A stretch of DNA of 64,000 bases from Planococcus ruber (GTDB taxonomy: Bacteria > Bacillota > Bacilli > Bacillales_A > Planococcaceae): the NCBI RefSeq assembly GCF_022819085.1, contig NZ_JALHAG010000001.1:1385395-1449394 (forward strand), given 5' to 3'. Position 1 is the stretch's first letter; every line of letters starts with the position of its first letter. This document shows positions 16,674 through 26,732 of this stretch, piece by piece. A model generated the notes under the pieces. The model searched no databases and had not been told where the DNA came from. It was given only the letters and a program-made list of their open reading frames with translations. A program made the position numbers and the translations under genes.

Positions 16674-17498
16674 TTAACGTACGTTCATTTCATTCGGATG
16701 AGAGCCTTTGCGGCGGTTCTTATTCAATGCATGTATCTGTTCCATTTCATCGGATGACAACTCGAAATCGAAGACTTGGAAGTTTTCTTCAATGCGGGAA
16801 GGTGTCACGGATTTTGGAATCACGATTGTTTGGTTCTGTAGGTGCCAGCGCAGCACAACTTGTGCCGGTGATTTCTGGTGCGCTTCGGCGATTTTTTGGA
16901 CGGTTTCGTCTTGCAGCACTTCGCCGCCTTGATCCAGCGGACTCCACGCTTCAACAAAGATGTCGTGTTTTGCACAGAACGCTTTCAATTCGGTTTGAGC
17001 CAAGTACGGATGGCATTCCACTTGGTTCAGTACAGGCTTTACGTCGCATTCCGAAAGCAAGCGCTCCAAATGCTCGATTTCAAAGTTGCAGACGCCGATC
17101 GCTTTAACGCGGCCGTCGTTGTACAGTTTCTCCAACGCTTTGTATGTATCCACATACTCGTCGAATTGCGGAGTCGGCCAGTGGATCAAGTACAAGTCCA
17201 CGTAATCCAACCCTAAACGTTCCAAGCTTTCGTCGAAAGCACGCAACGTGTTTTCATAGCCTTGGTCGCTGTTCCAGACTTTCGTCGTGATGAACAATTC
17301 TTCGCGCGGAAGGCCAGCGTCTTTGATCGCTTTGCCGACGCCTTTTTCGTTCTGGTAAATCATTGCTGTATCGATTGAGCGGTAGCCCGCTTTCAATGCA
17401 TTTGCTACTGCGGCAGTAGCTTCATCATCCGGAACCTGCCACACGCCGAAGCCAAGCTGCGGCATTTTCAAACCGTTGTTTAATGTTACGTATTCCAT
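16674..17498 (-). CDS. Aldo/keto reductase (AKR5-like)
   Basis: 274 residues. The AKR catalytic tetrad is complete: Asp in SIDTA (about 44), Tyr in MIYQNE (about 49), Lys in ITTKVW (about 74) and His in LIHWP (about 107). NADPH-binding IPKSVTPSRIEEN lies near the C-terminus. It belongs to the bacterial YtbE/YvgN-type group that reduces methylglyoxal and other aldehydes, probably a detoxifying enzyme. Cytosolic, monocistronic. A paralogue about 55-60 percent similar by eye lies at 46460. Confidence 0.9.
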   Translation of the reverse strand: MEYVTLNNGLKMPQLGFGVWQVPDDEATAAVANALKAGYRSIDTAMIYQNEKGVGKAIKDAGLPREELFITTKVWNSDQGYENTLRAFDESLERLGLDYVDLYLIHWPTPQFDEYVDTYKALEKLYNDGRVKAIGVCNFEIEHLERLLSECDVKPVLNQVECHPYLAQTELKAFCAKHDIFVEAWSPLDQGGEVLQDETVQKIAEAHQKSPAQVVLRWHLQNQTIVIPKSVTPSRIEENFQVFDFELSSDEMEQIHALNKNRRKGSHPNEMNVR

Positions 17499-17821
17499 TG
17501 TCCATTACCCCATTTCAAAATAAATTCAAGCGCTTTATTCGTTACCCTTTTAGTGTAATGAATAATCTTTTAAAACGCATTTACTTTGACTCACGAAGTA
17601 TTAATAGCAGAAAATCTTTTTATTAAGAAAACCATTAAATAGTAGATGGTGATTTGAAATTTTAATAAATAACAAGTAGTACTGTGTTCATTAATGTAAG
17701 AAAGTAACAATAAATAGGCAAAAATAATCAAGTGGAATTCGGGGGATATAGTATAATCAAAAAGCGTTAATTTCAAAAAAAGAGATATGAGAAAAAATCT
17801 ATTTAAAAAGAGGGAGAGCTA
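17499..17821. other. Divergent intergenic region, 323 bp
   Basis: AT-rich space between the leftward aldo/keto reductase and the rightward BIG2 protein. A TATAAT (17752-17757) could be the -10 of the BIG2 gene, but I see no good -35. Nothing else recognised. Confidence 0.5.
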
Positions 17822-19159
17822 ATGTTCAAAGGGCAATGGGTGAAAATTTTAGTGTTGCTTTTATTTATGGTATCGATTCCGTTTGTGCAATTTGCGAAGG
17901 CGGAAGGAGAAGCGATTTTACCTCAGAAGATCGAAGTGAACAAATCTTCCTTGCAGATTACAAGCAAGCAGACCGTGATATTATCAGCGGTTGTAGCACC
18001 TGCAGATTCAATGGATAAAACGGTTTTGTGGAAAAGTTCAAATCCGAAAGTAGCTTCAGTGGATGCAAAAGGAGCTGTAAAAGCGCTTAAAAATGGCACA
18101 GCCACTGTCACAGCATCGGCAAAAGGAAATCCGAAAGTCGAGAAAAAGATTGAAGTGAAAGTCTCGGATAAAATAGTGAAACTGGACAAGACCAGCTTGA
18201 CTATTGTTAAAGGGCAAACGGCTTCAATCAAAGCAACCGTTTCGCCAATCGACAGTACCGACAAAGGTGTGACTTGGAAGACGTCAAACTATAAGATTGC
18301 GACAGTTGATAAAAATGGAAAGGTAGCTGCAAAAGCCACTGGCACCGTCAACATGACGGCAACTGTTAAAGGAGCAAAAGTGGCAACTGCTAAAGTCACA
18401 GTAAAAGCGCCGGTTTTAGCAACATCAGTAAAAGTAAGCAAGACGTCCGCAACATTAGCGAAAGGGAAAACGCTAAATTTAACGGCCACGGTTAGCCCGA
18501 GTTCAACAACGAATAAAAATGTTAACTGGCGGACTTCCAATGCAAAAGTCGCAAAAGTGGACAGCAAGGGCAAAGTTACGGCAGTAGGAAGCGGAACTGC
18601 CAAGATTACGGTCACAACTTCAAATGGAAAAACAGCGATTACAACGATTACTGTACCGAATGTCAAAACTTTAAGTGCCGGTAATTGGAAGGCAGGAAAA
18701 GATTTAACGCCAGGACGTTATAAAATCACAACAACTTCAGGTTCCGGAAATTTAATCATCGCTGAAAATGATTATGACCGTTTCATCAATGAGATTCTTT
18801 CAAGTGAAGACGATGGCTTCGGGGTTACTGCCGTCACAACGGATATCAAATCCGGTGACAGCATCAAAATAATGGGATTAAATAATGTCACTTTCACGCA
18901 AGTTTTCAATGTGAAAACAAATATTTTACATGCCGGTTACTGGACAGTCGGCAAAGATATTGCAGCTGGGAATTATCATATCACTACACCGAAAGGCTCC
19001 GGCAATCTAATTATGTATCGCGGAGACTATTTGCTGGTTAACGAAATTTTAGCGAACAAGCCGGATTATTACGAGGTTTCCAGTGTAACCACTACTTTAA
19101 AGAATAATGATCGCATATATATCGGCGGTTTGAATAAAGTTGTATTTACTAAAAAATAA
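17822..19159 (+). CDS. Secreted BIG2 (bacterial Ig-like) repeat protein
   Basis: 445 residues, start ATG 17822 after GAGGGAGAG. Residues 1-27 are a Sec signal peptide ending AKAEG. Three BIG2 domains follow (about 35-115, 117-195, 200-280), each with the PxxxTxKxVxWxTSNxKxAxVDxxGxVxAxxxGTAxxTA pattern. The last 160 residues hold two copies of an unfamiliar repeat starting SAGNWKAGKDLTPGRYKIT and HAGYWTVGKDIAAGNYHIT, each with a GSGNLI stretch. No LPXTG, SLH or membrane anchor is visible, so it is secreted or held by the terminal repeats. Very lysine- and threonine-rich. Confidence 0.88.
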   Translation: MFKGQWVKILVLLLFMVSIPFVQFAKAEGEAILPQKIEVNKSSLQITSKQTVILSAVVAPADSMDKTVLWKSSNPKVASVDAKGAVKALKNGTATVTASAKGNPKVEKKIEVKVSDKIVKLDKTSLTIVKGQTASIKATVSPIDSTDKGVTWKTSNYKIATVDKNGKVAAKATGTVNMTATVKGAKVATAKVTVKAPVLATSVKVSKTSATLAKGKTLNLTATVSPSSTTNKNVNWRTSNAKVAKVDSKGKVTAVGSGTAKITVTTSNGKTAITTITVPNVKTLSAGNWKAGKDLTPGRYKITTTSGSGNLIIAENDYDRFINEILSSEDDGFGVTAVTTDIKSGDSIKIMGLNNVTFTQVFNVKTNILHAGYWTVGKDIAAGNYHITTPKGSGNLIMYRGDYLLVNEILANKPDYYEVSSVTTTLKNNDRIYIGGLNKVVFTKK

Positions 19160-19164
19160 TTAAA

Positions 19165-19217
19165 GAAAAACGCACCCGTTTCTGCCACTCACAGGCAAAA
19201 AACAGGTGCATTTTTTA
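19165..19217. terminator. Bidirectional terminator between BIG2 and DUF2512 genes
   Basis: GCACCCGTTT (19172-19181) pairs, with one wobble, with AAACAGGTGC near 19200-19209; T run follows and an A run precedes. It separates convergent genes. Confidence 0.7.
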
Positions 19218-19613
19218 TTTTGCAGCTTTGTAATTGTTGTACCAAGGCATCACGCCGCGGTCCATGTAAATATGGAAGAACCATTCTCCGGCAGCAAGCA
19301 CCAGTGCGGATACGAGAGCAGGTGTCACCATTTCGGCCATGGTGCCGCTGATCAATTGGCCAACATACCAGATTACGAGAAAGGCTAGAACAAAATCGCA
19401 GACGGTCGCAATCGTATTGCGCGTCGACTGGTCATCCGCTTTGCCGGCATTTAGGAAAATCAGCAAATCGCCCATCAAGTAGGCAATCGCGGTCAGTCCC
19501 AAACTGATAATCAAGGTGTCGACAAAGGATACATCGAAGATCCACGTCAATACGATCAGTAAAACAGCAGTAATCATCACGAATTTAATGAAGAACGCAA
19601 TCACATGATTCAT
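19215..19613 (-). CDS. DUF2512 (YndM-like) membrane protein
   Basis: 132 residues with four membrane helices, the standard form of this Bacillales family: a first helix ITAVLLIVLTWIF, then IAYLMGDLLIFLNAG and a C-terminal EWFFHIYMDRGVMPW segment. ATG 19613 is preceded by AAAGGAGAG on the minus strand. Function unknown; members are often linked to stress or sporulation gene sets. Single gene. Confidence 0.82.
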   Translation of the reverse strand: MNHVIAFFIKFVMITAVLLIVLTWIFDVSFVDTLIISLGLTAIAYLMGDLLIFLNAGKADDQSTRNTIATVCDFVLAFLVIWYVGQLISGTMAEMVTPALVSALVLAAGEWFFHIYMDRGVMPWYNNYKAAK

Positions 19614-19838
19614 TTTCCACTCTCCTTTAAAAAGTTTTAGTTATAAAACACTGTACCCAATTATACATAGAAATAAGCCAGCGCTTTTCATTTGAATAAT
19701 TTTGCTAATTTTTATAAATATGAATGAGTTTTTATACTATTTAAATAAAAACTCAAAATAGTCTAACTAATTTGTCAAAACCTATTGATTATTTCGTGAA
19801 TAATGGTAATTTATTAAAAAGAGTTATTATTCGAATCA

Positions 19839-19859
19839 GTGGTTCGATTATAGAACCAC
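19839..19859. promoter_or_regulatory. Inverted repeat, candidate IclR operator
   Basis: Perfect 7-bp arms GTGGTTC (19839-19845) and GAACCAC (19853-19859) around GATTATA. It lies 17 bases before the start of the IclR gene heading the peptide operon, as expected of an autoregulatory operator. Confidence 0.6.
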
Positions 19860-19876
19860 GGAAGGCAGGGGAAAAA

Positions 19877-20665
19877 ATGAGTTCTAAGACAGTCGATAAA
19901 GCACTTAGCATTCTAGATGTTTTTACAGTGGAAACCCCTACGTGGGGGCTGCGAGAATTAGCACGGAATTTGGATATGAATCATACAATCGTTCATCGCA
20001 TCTTAACGACGTTTGAAGATAAAGGCTATCTGTATTGCAACCCGGAAACCAAAAAATATGAGTTGGGAATCAAATTCATCGAACTGAATAATGTCGTCGA
20101 AGAGCATTTGAATATATCTACGATGATCCAGCCCATTATGAAAGAAATAGCAGTGAAAACTGGCGAAAGTGTAGTGCTGACTGTACTGGATGAAGAGGAA
20201 GGCGTTTTCGTGAAGATAGTTGAAAGTGAACAGAAGGTGCGATTCGCAGAATCTGTTGGAAAAAGGAGCGCGCTCTATATCGGAGCTTCCCATAAAATTA
20301 TTTTGGCGCATTTGCCGGAAGAGCTTCAAAACAAGATTATAGATGAAGGAATTGAAAGCCAATCCAAACATATCCCTTCAAAAGAAAAATTGATGGCGAG
20401 GCTGGAAACCATCAAACGGGAAGGATGGTGTTTCAGTGAAGGAGAGACCTTCGATGACGTCGCTGCTTGTTCGGTTCCGCTGTTCGACAGCAAGCATCAG
20501 ATTCTAGGATCGTTAAGCATCGCCGGTCCCAAATATCGCTTTTCTCAACAAGAAGGAGAAGAGAAGCTGCCGGCTTTACTCGAAAATGTAGAAAAGCTGA
20601 ATTCCATTTTGAGCAAAGTCAATTTTCCTTCCCGGAGAAATTATTTAACCAAAAAGTTCATATGA
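19877..20665 (+). CDS. IclR family transcriptional regulator of the peptide operon
   Basis: 262 residues from ATG 19877, after GGCAGGGG; a longer in-frame start at 19772 would run through the operator palindrome. The N-terminus (about 5-65) is the IclR winged helix-turn-helix (KALSILDVF, LRELARNLDMNHTIVHRIL), and residues 80-250 are the IclR effector domain (ETFDDVAACSVPLFD, SLSIAGPKYRF). It binds DNA in the cytosol and responds to a small molecule, here probably derived from the imported peptide. The gap to the oppD-like gene is 16 bases, so it is in the same operon and probably represses it. Confidence 0.88.
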   Translation: MSSKTVDKALSILDVFTVETPTWGLRELARNLDMNHTIVHRILTTFEDKGYLYCNPETKKYELGIKFIELNNVVEEHLNISTMIQPIMKEIAVKTGESVVLTVLDEEEGVFVKIVESEQKVRFAESVGKRSALYIGASHKIILAHLPEELQNKIIDEGIESQSKHIPSKEKLMARLETIKREGWCFSEGETFDDVAACSVPLFDSKHQILGSLSIAGPKYRFSQQEGEEKLPALLENVEKLNSILSKVNFPSRRNYLTKKFI

Positions 20666-20681
20666 AAAAGAGGTGAAGTTG

Positions 20682-21728
20682 ATGGATAAAATTCTGGAAA
20701 TCGATAACTTAGTTACGGCTTATCAAGGAAAAGAAGGATTCGTCCATGCGGTCGACGGGGTTTCCTTTGATTTGAACAGAGGAGAAACGGTTTGCATTGT
20801 CGGCGAATCCGGAAGCGGGAAAAGCGTAACATCGATGAGCATCATGCGGTTGGTCGAATTCGAAAACGGCACGATCAAAGAAGGCACCATTAAGTTCAAC
20901 GGTGAAGACCTTGCCAAGAAAAGCAATGAAGAAATGCGGAAAATACGCGGATCCAAAATTTCCATGATCTTTCAGGAACCATTGACCGCGCTAAACCCGG
21001 TATTCACGATAGGAAAGCAAATTACCGAAGCCATTCTGTTCCATCATAAAGTCGGCAAAAAAGAGGCTTACCGAAGAGCGGAAGAGCTGGTGAGAATGGT
21101 CGGCATTTCAGATCCGCAAGCGCGTTTAAAGCAATATCCCCATGAACTTTCAGGCGGTATGCGGCAGCGGGTCATGATCGCGATTGCCCTGGCTTCCGAG
21201 CCGGAACTGCTCATTGCAGATGAACCGACAACGGCGCTGGATGTGACAATTGAAGCGCAGATACTGGAGTTGCTTCGGTCATTAAGAAGAGACCGCAATA
21301 TGTCCATCATGCTCATCACCCATGATATTGGCGTCGCCGCTGAAATGGCTGACCGCATCATCATCATGTACGCCGGAAAAATCATGGAAATTTCAAAAAC
21401 GCAAGACCTGTTTGATCAGCCTCTGCACCCGTATTCGAAAGGGCTGCTGGATTCGGTTCCGCGAATGGATGGGGAGCGGGGAGTGCCGCTCAACTCCATT
21501 AAAGGCTCAATTCCGAGGTTGAATGAAGTGCCTAAAGGCTGCCGTTTTTCGCCGCGATGCCCGTATGCCACCGAAAAATGCTATACGGAGATGCCGCCGC
21601 TTGAAGCTAGAGGCGACCGCCAAGTGGCTTGCTGGCACGTCGACCGGCTGCTGCAAGATGAATCCTTGAAGAACGAAATAAAAGGAGGTGGAATGGATGA
21701 ATCAGGAGTTAAAGAACTCTCCTATTGA
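20682..21728 (+). CDS. Peptide ABC transporter ATP-binding protein (OppD/DppD-like)
   Basis: 348 residues from ATG 20682, six bases after AAGAGGTG. Walker A GESGSGKS (about 41), signature LSGGMRQRV (about 153), Walker [13 protein letters not shown] (about 174) and switch His in LITHDIG are intact. The C-terminal oligopeptide/dipeptide domain has the cysteine set [14 protein letters not shown] plus a later Cys, as in OppD. It pairs with the next ATPase to power the OppBC-type permease. Confidence 0.92.
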   Translation: MDKILEIDNLVTAYQGKEGFVHAVDGVSFDLNRGETVCIVGESGSGKSVTSMSIMRLVEFENGTIKEGTIKFNGEDLAKKSNEEMRKIRGSKISMIFQEPLTALNPVFTIGKQITEAILFHHKVGKKEAYRRAEELVRMVGISDPQARLKQYPHELSGGMRQRVMIAIALASEPELLIADEPTTALDVTIEAQILELLRSLRRDRNMSIMLITHDIGVAAEMADRIIIMYAGKIMEISKTQDLFDQPLHPYSKGLLDSVPRMDGERGVPLNSIKGSIPRLNEVPKGCRFSPRCPYATEKCYTEMPPLEARGDRQVACWHVDRLLQDESLKNEIKGGGMDESGVKELSY

Positions 21729-22767
21729 ACCGAGCGAACCGCTATTGAAGATCGAAAATCTGAAGAAATATTTCCCCATTAAAGGAGGTGGTTATTTTAA
21801 AGGCAATAAGAAAGTTGTCAAAGCAGTCGATGGCGTCTCCTTTGAAATTTACAGAGGCGAGACATTGGGGCTCGTTGGAGAATCCGGTTGCGGAAAATCC
21901 ACACTGGGCCGAAATATCTTAAGGCTGCAAGAGCCGACAGAAGGAAGAGTTTTCTTTAAAGAAAACGACATTTTGGCCTACCGCAGCCACGAAATGCGAA
22001 AACTGCGGAGGCAGATGCAGATCATTTATCAAGATCCATTCAGTTCGCTGAATCCCCGATTTACAGTAGGTGAAATTATTGGCGAGATGTTCGACATTCA
22101 TGGCGTTGCGAAAGGCGCAGAAAAAGAAAAGAAAGTAAAAGAAATGATTGAACTGGTCGGATTAGATCCAAGCCGCTACCACAGCTATCCCCATGAATTC
22201 TCTGGCGGCCAGCGGCAACGCGTCGGCATTGCCCGTGCGTTGGCATTAAATCCGGAATTTGTAGTAGCGGATGAGCCGGTTTCCGCATTGGACGTTTCGG
22301 TTCAATCGCAAGTTATCAACCTGTTAATGAAACTAAAAGAAGAATTGGGCTTGACGATGCTGTTCATCGCCCATGGATTGAATGTCGTCCGCCACATCTC
22401 AGATCGTGTAGGTGTCATGTATTTAGGAAGGATTGTCGAACTTTCCGAAACGGATAATATATTCGATTATCCGGCGCATCCCTATACCGCAGCCCTGCTG
22501 TCCACCGTACCTGAAGCAGATCCTCGATTGAAAAAAGAACGTATTGTCTTAAAAGGAGAAGTTCCTTCTCCGGCGAACCCGCCAAGCGGCTGCCATTTCA
22601 GAACCAGATGTCCTCTAGCCACAGAGCGCTGTGCCAATGAAAGGCCGGAACTCGCGGAAGTTCGAGATAACCATTTTGCTGCATGCCACTACCCCCTAGA
22701 AAAAGGCCAAACTCTCAAAGAAGCAATCACATCCTTAGAACAAAGCCGTCAACCTGTCACTCAATAG
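21697..22767 (+). CDS. Peptide ABC transporter ATP-binding protein (OppF/DppF-like)
   Basis: 356 residues from ATG 21697, six bases after a perfect AAAGGAGGTG; it overlaps the upstream gene by 32 bases, so translation is coupled. Walker [10 protein letters not shown] (about 67), signature [10 protein letters not shown] (about 166), Walker [13 protein letters not shown] and the C-terminal cysteine cluster [14 protein letters not shown] are present. The [11 protein letters not shown] insert before Walker A is typical of OppF. Forms the ATPase heterodimer with the OppD-like protein. Confidence 0.92.
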   Translation: MNQELKNSPIEPSEPLLKIENLKKYFPIKGGGYFKGNKKVVKAVDGVSFEIYRGETLGLVGESGCGKSTLGRNILRLQEPTEGRVFFKENDILAYRSHEMRKLRRQMQIIYQDPFSSLNPRFTVGEIIGEMFDIHGVAKGAEKEKKVKEMIELVGLDPSRYHSYPHEFSGGQRQRVGIARALALNPEFVVADEPVSALDVSVQSQVINLLMKLKEELGLTMLFIAHGLNVVRHISDRVGVMYLGRIVELSETDNIFDYPAHPYTAALLSTVPEADPRLKKERIVLKGEVPSPANPPSGCHFRTRCPLATERCANERPELAEVRDNHFAACHYPLEKGQTLKEAITSLEQSRQPVTQ

Positions 22768-22817
22768 TGTAGCGAATCCTATCAGAAACTGAAAACCCAA
22801 TTTGAAGGAGTGTAAAT

Positions 22818-24041
22818 ATGACAAATAAAATCCAAAACCAATTAAATAAGAAAATCTACGATGGCTATAAATCTTTCCAATACTTAGAAGCTGGCACAGA
22901 CTACAAAGAATATAAACTGTCGAAAGAAAATGATCGGGTGCCTCAATTTGTTTATCCGGTATCGGAAGACGAAGAAGAACAAGTCCGTACGATTATGGAA
23001 GAAGATTACATGGTGTCGATGCATGAACATACATTTATCATGCCGGAGAATTTACAGGAATTCTACGAGTTCCGCCGACAAGGCCGCGATTGGACAGCTT
23101 ATGAAGCGTTGAGCCAGTCCGGACTCGATGTTATTTTTGAAAACTTTATGGATGGAACGGCAATGGTCACTTCGCAAGCAGGCTGGAAATGGTCCGATGT
23201 CATCCATGATATCGGCATCCGCTTCAGCGATATTGCCCATCAGGATATGATCATCAAAGCAGAGCGGATTGAAGATCTGTACCGGGCGAAAAAAGAACGC
23301 AAAATCGCTTTTGTCGGCGCGCTGGAATCTTCTACGATGATTGAAAATGAACTTGATCGCTTGGATATTTTATACGGATTCGGCATCCGGACAATGGGAA
23401 TCGTCTATTCGGAAGCGAATGCACTTGGCGCCGGTTTGAGAGAGCCGAGCGACGGAGGATTGACAGTATTCGGAAAGCAAGCAGTTCAACGGATGAACAA
23501 ACTGGGCATTACGATTGACGTTTCGCATGCCGGCGATAAAACTTCGCTGGATACGATTGAAACAAGTGAAAAGCCGGTGACAATCAACCACGCCGGAGCA
23601 CGCGGCTTATGGGATACAAAACGGATGAAGCCGGATGATGTCATTATCGAATGTGCGAAAAAAGGCGGCGTCATTGCGATTGAGGCGGCTCCGCATTCTA
23701 CTATTACGAAGAATCATCCAAGACATAATATCGAATCGTTCATGGAGCATTTTGAATACACCGCTAATCTTGTCGGCATCGATCATGTCGCTTTCGGACC
23801 GGATACCTTATTCGGCGACCACGTAGGCACACATGAATTATTATCTGGAAAGCTTTCCATTAAAAGTGCACAAATGGCCAATATGGAAAGAGTGGAATAT
23901 GTGGAAGGACTGGAAAACCCTGCAGAATGCTTCCCGAACATTATCCGTTGGTTAGTTAAGAAAGGCTATAGCCGCGAAGACATTAGAAAAGTGGCGGGCG
24001 GCAACATCTTTAGGGTTCTTGAAGCGACTTGGGCAAAATAA
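22818..24041 (+). CDS. M19 family (renal-dipeptidase-like) peptidase
   Basis: 407 residues, ATG 22818 after GAAGGAGTG. M19 features include GALESSTMIENELDRLDILYG, GIRTMGIVYSEANALG, DVSHAG (about 236), NHAGARGLWD (about 256) and GIDHVAFGPD (about 322). Histidines in DVSHAG and NHAGAR fit the binuclear zinc site. The N-terminal H-x-D motif is replaced by MHEHT (about residue 70), so this is a divergent member. No signal peptide, unlike many M19 enzymes, so it probably splits imported dipeptides in the cytosol. M19 enzymes accept D-residues at the C-terminal side. Confidence 0.82.
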   Translation: MTNKIQNQLNKKIYDGYKSFQYLEAGTDYKEYKLSKENDRVPQFVYPVSEDEEEQVRTIMEEDYMVSMHEHTFIMPENLQEFYEFRRQGRDWTAYEALSQSGLDVIFENFMDGTAMVTSQAGWKWSDVIHDIGIRFSDIAHQDMIIKAERIEDLYRAKKERKIAFVGALESSTMIENELDRLDILYGFGIRTMGIVYSEANALGAGLREPSDGGLTVFGKQAVQRMNKLGITIDVSHAGDKTSLDTIETSEKPVTINHAGARGLWDTKRMKPDDVIIECAKKGGVIAIEAAPHSTITKNHPRHNIESFMEHFEYTANLVGIDHVAFGPDTLFGDHVGTHELLSGKLSIKSAQMANMERVEYVEGLENPAECFPNIIRWLVKKGYSREDIRKVAGGNIFRVLEATWAK

Positions 24042-24062
24042 ACTAAAAGGGGGAAATTGAAG

Positions 24063-25697
24063 ATGAAGAATAGGAAATGGCTGGGTTTGTTCACATTATT
24101 GATGGGAATTCTGCTTTTAGCTGCTTGTTCATACGGGGCTGATGATTCTACGCAAGGCGCTAAAGGCGACGGAGAACCGGCAGCAGAAGGGGAACCGAAA
24201 AAAGGCGGAAAAGTTTCAATTCCGATTGTCGCCGATCCAACGTTTAACCCGTGGCATCCGAATGCGTATGCTGAGTCGAATGTCGTTAACCGGGTGTTGT
24301 TCTCCGGCTTGACGCAAACCGGCGAAAATTTGGAGCCGATTCCGGATTTAGCGGAGGAATGGGAAACATCAGAAGATGAGTTGGAATGGACTTTCCATTT
24401 AAGAGACGATGTTTTGTGGCATGACGGCGAGCAGTTTACAGCCGATGACGTGGCGTTCACATTCAATGAAATTGTTTTGAATGAAGAACTCGGCGCGAAC
24501 AATACTTCTTATTTCGGCCAATTGAAAGAAGTTCAAGTTGTTGATGATTATACAGTTAAGTTCATCATGGAAAGTCCAGTAGCTGCATTGCCGGCATACT
24601 TGAGCTTTAACACAGAAATTATCCCGGAGCATATCTTTGCTGGGCAAGATCCATGGGATCTGACTTCTTTCAACAAAGAGAATCCGGTAGGGACCGGCGC
24701 ATTTAAATTAAAAAGCTATACTTCAGGGCAAAATGTAGTGCTTGAGCGAAATGAAGATTTCTACGGAGATATCGCATTATTGGATGAAGTCGAATACAAA
24801 GTATTGGCAGATGCCAATACGCACGTAGCCCAACTGTTGAGCGGCGAACTTTCTATCTTCGCTTTAGACGATCTTTCGGCCATCGATCGTATCGAAGGTG
24901 CTGAAAATGTAACGGTTGAAGCTCGCGAAACACCACGTTTCTTCTGGATCATTGCAAACCAGGAAGTTGAAAAGTATCAGGATGTACGAGTGAGACAGGC
25001 GATTCTTCACTCAATCGATCGCCAAAACATCATTGATACCGTCTTAAAAGGATACGGCACGATTGCAGACGCAGGGATTGCCCCAGCGCTCAAAGATTAT
25101 TATACAGACGATGTAACCCGCTACGATTACGACCCGGAACGTGCGAAAGAGTTATTGGCTGAAGCGGGCTGGGAAGATACCGATGGCGACGGTGTCGTAG
25201 ATAAAGACGGAGAACCATTTACGATTGATTTCGAAATCGGTCTTCAAGGAGATTTGGAAGCCATTTCTCAAATGGTGCAGCAGTATTTAGTGAAGACTGG
25301 CTTTGACGTGAACTTGAATGCAATGGAATGGAATTCAATGATTCAGGAAGTCGTTGTAAACCGTGATTATGAAATGAGCTTGAACTGGTGGAGATACCCA
25401 GCTGATCCTGATTTATCCGCTTATATGCATTCGCGCAGCGTAGCCGGAAACAATATTCCTGCATATCAAAATCCCGAACTGGATAAATTGCTGGATGCCG
25501 GAGCTCAAACGAGTGATGTAGAAGAACGGAAAGAAATTTACGTGGATGCCCAGAAATTGATGGCAGAAGAGCTGCCGTATATCTTCCTTTGGTACCCACA
25601 AGAAGCGCAAGTGCGTGCAACCAACTTGAAAGGTGTACCAAATCTGGCATTTGGCGATGCCTTGCACCATATCCACAAATGGTATATCGAAGAATAG
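24063..25697 (+). CDS. Peptide ABC transporter substrate-binding lipoprotein (OppA/DppA-like)
   Basis: 544 residues from ATG 24063, nine bases after AAAAGGGGG. The lipoprotein signal ends in LLLAAC (Cys about 23). The mature part is an SBP_bac_5 protein: DPTFNPWHPNAYAESNVVNRVLF opens the first lobe, with LEWTFHLRDDVLWHDGEQFTADDVAFTF and VRQAILHSIDRQNIIDTVL as family hallmarks. It captures peptides outside the cell and passes them to the permeases encoded next. A hairpin lies in the spacer to the permease gene. Confidence 0.92.
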   Translation: MKNRKWLGLFTLLMGILLLAACSYGADDSTQGAKGDGEPAAEGEPKKGGKVSIPIVADPTFNPWHPNAYAESNVVNRVLFSGLTQTGENLEPIPDLAEEWETSEDELEWTFHLRDDVLWHDGEQFTADDVAFTFNEIVLNEELGANNTSYFGQLKEVQVVDDYTVKFIMESPVAALPAYLSFNTEIIPEHIFAGQDPWDLTSFNKENPVGTGAFKLKSYTSGQNVVLERNEDFYGDIALLDEVEYKVLADANTHVAQLLSGELSIFALDDLSAIDRIEGAENVTVEARETPRFFWIIANQEVEKYQDVRVRQAILHSIDRQNIIDTVLKGYGTIADAGIAPALKDYYTDDVTRYDYDPERAKELLAEAGWEDTDGDGVVDKDGEPFTIDFEIGLQGDLEAISQMVQQYLVKTGFDVNLNAMEWNSMIQEVVVNRDYEMSLNWWRYPADPDLSAYMHSRSVAGNNIPAYQNPELDKLLDAGAQTSDVEERKEIYVDAQKLMAEELPYIFLWYPQEAQVRATNLKGVPNLAFGDALHHIHKWYIEE

Positions 25698-25708
25698 ACA
25701 GGAACTTG

Positions 25709-25738
25709 ATGGAAGTGTGCTCACGGGTACACTTCCAT
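25709..25738 (+). promoter_or_regulatory. Intercistronic hairpin after the oppA-like gene
   Basis: Perfect 10-bp arms ATGGAAGTGT (25709-25718) and ACACTTCCAT (25729-25738) without a T run. It may protect the oppA-like mRNA from 3' decay and raise binding-protein levels relative to the permeases. Confidence 0.55.
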
Positions 25739-25767
25739 TCCTCAATAAAGCGGAAGGAGGAGATGAA

Positions 25768-26715
25768 ATGCTGCGTTTTTTAATGAATCGTCTCGGACAG
25801 AGCATTATCTTGCTATTGATTGTCACCATCATAACCTTTTTCTTGATTAACCTTGCTCCAGGCGGCCCATCCAGTACGATGCGGATGGACGCGACTGCCG
25901 AAGAGCGGCAAGCAATGGTCGAGAAACTGGGATTGGATGAACCTGTCATGGTCCGCTATATCGAATGGATCGGCAATGCATTTCAAGGCGATTTAGGGAC
26001 TTCTTTTAATTCGGGTGAACCGGTTACGCAGCGGATATTAGAGAGGCTGCCTTATACGATTGAATTGACTATTTTCACCATTTTGATTTCCGTCATCCTC
26101 GGGATTTTCTTAGGCGTTTTATCCGCCATTAAACGCGGGAAAGCGCAAGACCACGTGATAAATTTCTTTAGTGTCGTCGGATTGTCGGTGCCGGCATTCT
26201 GGCTTGGTTTAATGTTGATCTTGCTCTTTTCCATCAATCTTGGCTGGCTGCCATCTTCTGGCGTCGGTTCAAGGGGAGAGGAATTTAGTTTATGGGGCTA
26301 CGTATCGCATCTGATTTTACCTGTGCTCATCTTGACTACGACGGTATTGCCGAATATTGTCCGCTTTACCCGATCTTCAATGCTTGAAGTCATTTCGCAA
26401 AACTACATCCGGACTGCCCGGGCAAAAGGTGCGAAAGAATCGATTGTGCTTTATGTCCATGCACTCCGGAACGCATTGATCCCGATAATCACCATCATCG
26501 GAATGCTGATTCCGCGGCTATTGAGCGGAGCCGTCATTACCGAAGCGATATTCGGATGGACGGGAATCGGTACATTGATTATTGAAGCTGCCCGAGGCCG
26601 TGATTATCCGTTGGTTATGGGAGTGACAGTAGTCATCACGATTGTCGTAGTTGTTTGTAATTTGCTCGTGGATCTTTTGTATTCCCGAGTAGATCCGAGA
26701 GTTAAAAACGTATAA
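25768..26715 (+). CDS. Peptide ABC transporter permease (OppB/DppB-like)
   Basis: 315 residues from ATG 25768, preceded by GGAAGGAGGAG. Six membrane helices; the N-terminal MLRFLMNRLGQSIILLLIVTIITFFLINLAPGGPSS (family hallmark, PGGP) and the EAA loop YIRTARAKGAKESIVL (about 225) identify the OppB type. It forms the channel with the OppC-like protein. Eighteen bases separate it from the next gene. Confidence 0.92.
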   Translation: MLRFLMNRLGQSIILLLIVTIITFFLINLAPGGPSSTMRMDATAEERQAMVEKLGLDEPVMVRYIEWIGNAFQGDLGTSFNSGEPVTQRILERLPYTIELTIFTILISVILGIFLGVLSAIKRGKAQDHVINFFSVVGLSVPAFWLGLMLILLFSINLGWLPSSGVGSRGEEFSLWGYVSHLILPVLILTTTVLPNIVRFTRSSMLEVISQNYIRTARAKGAKESIVLYVHALRNALIPIITIIGMLIPRLLSGAVITEAIFGWTGIGTLIIEAARGRDYPLVMGVTVVITIVVVVCNLLVDLLYSRVDPRVKNV

Positions 26716-26732
26716 GCAGGAGGTGAGGGGAA

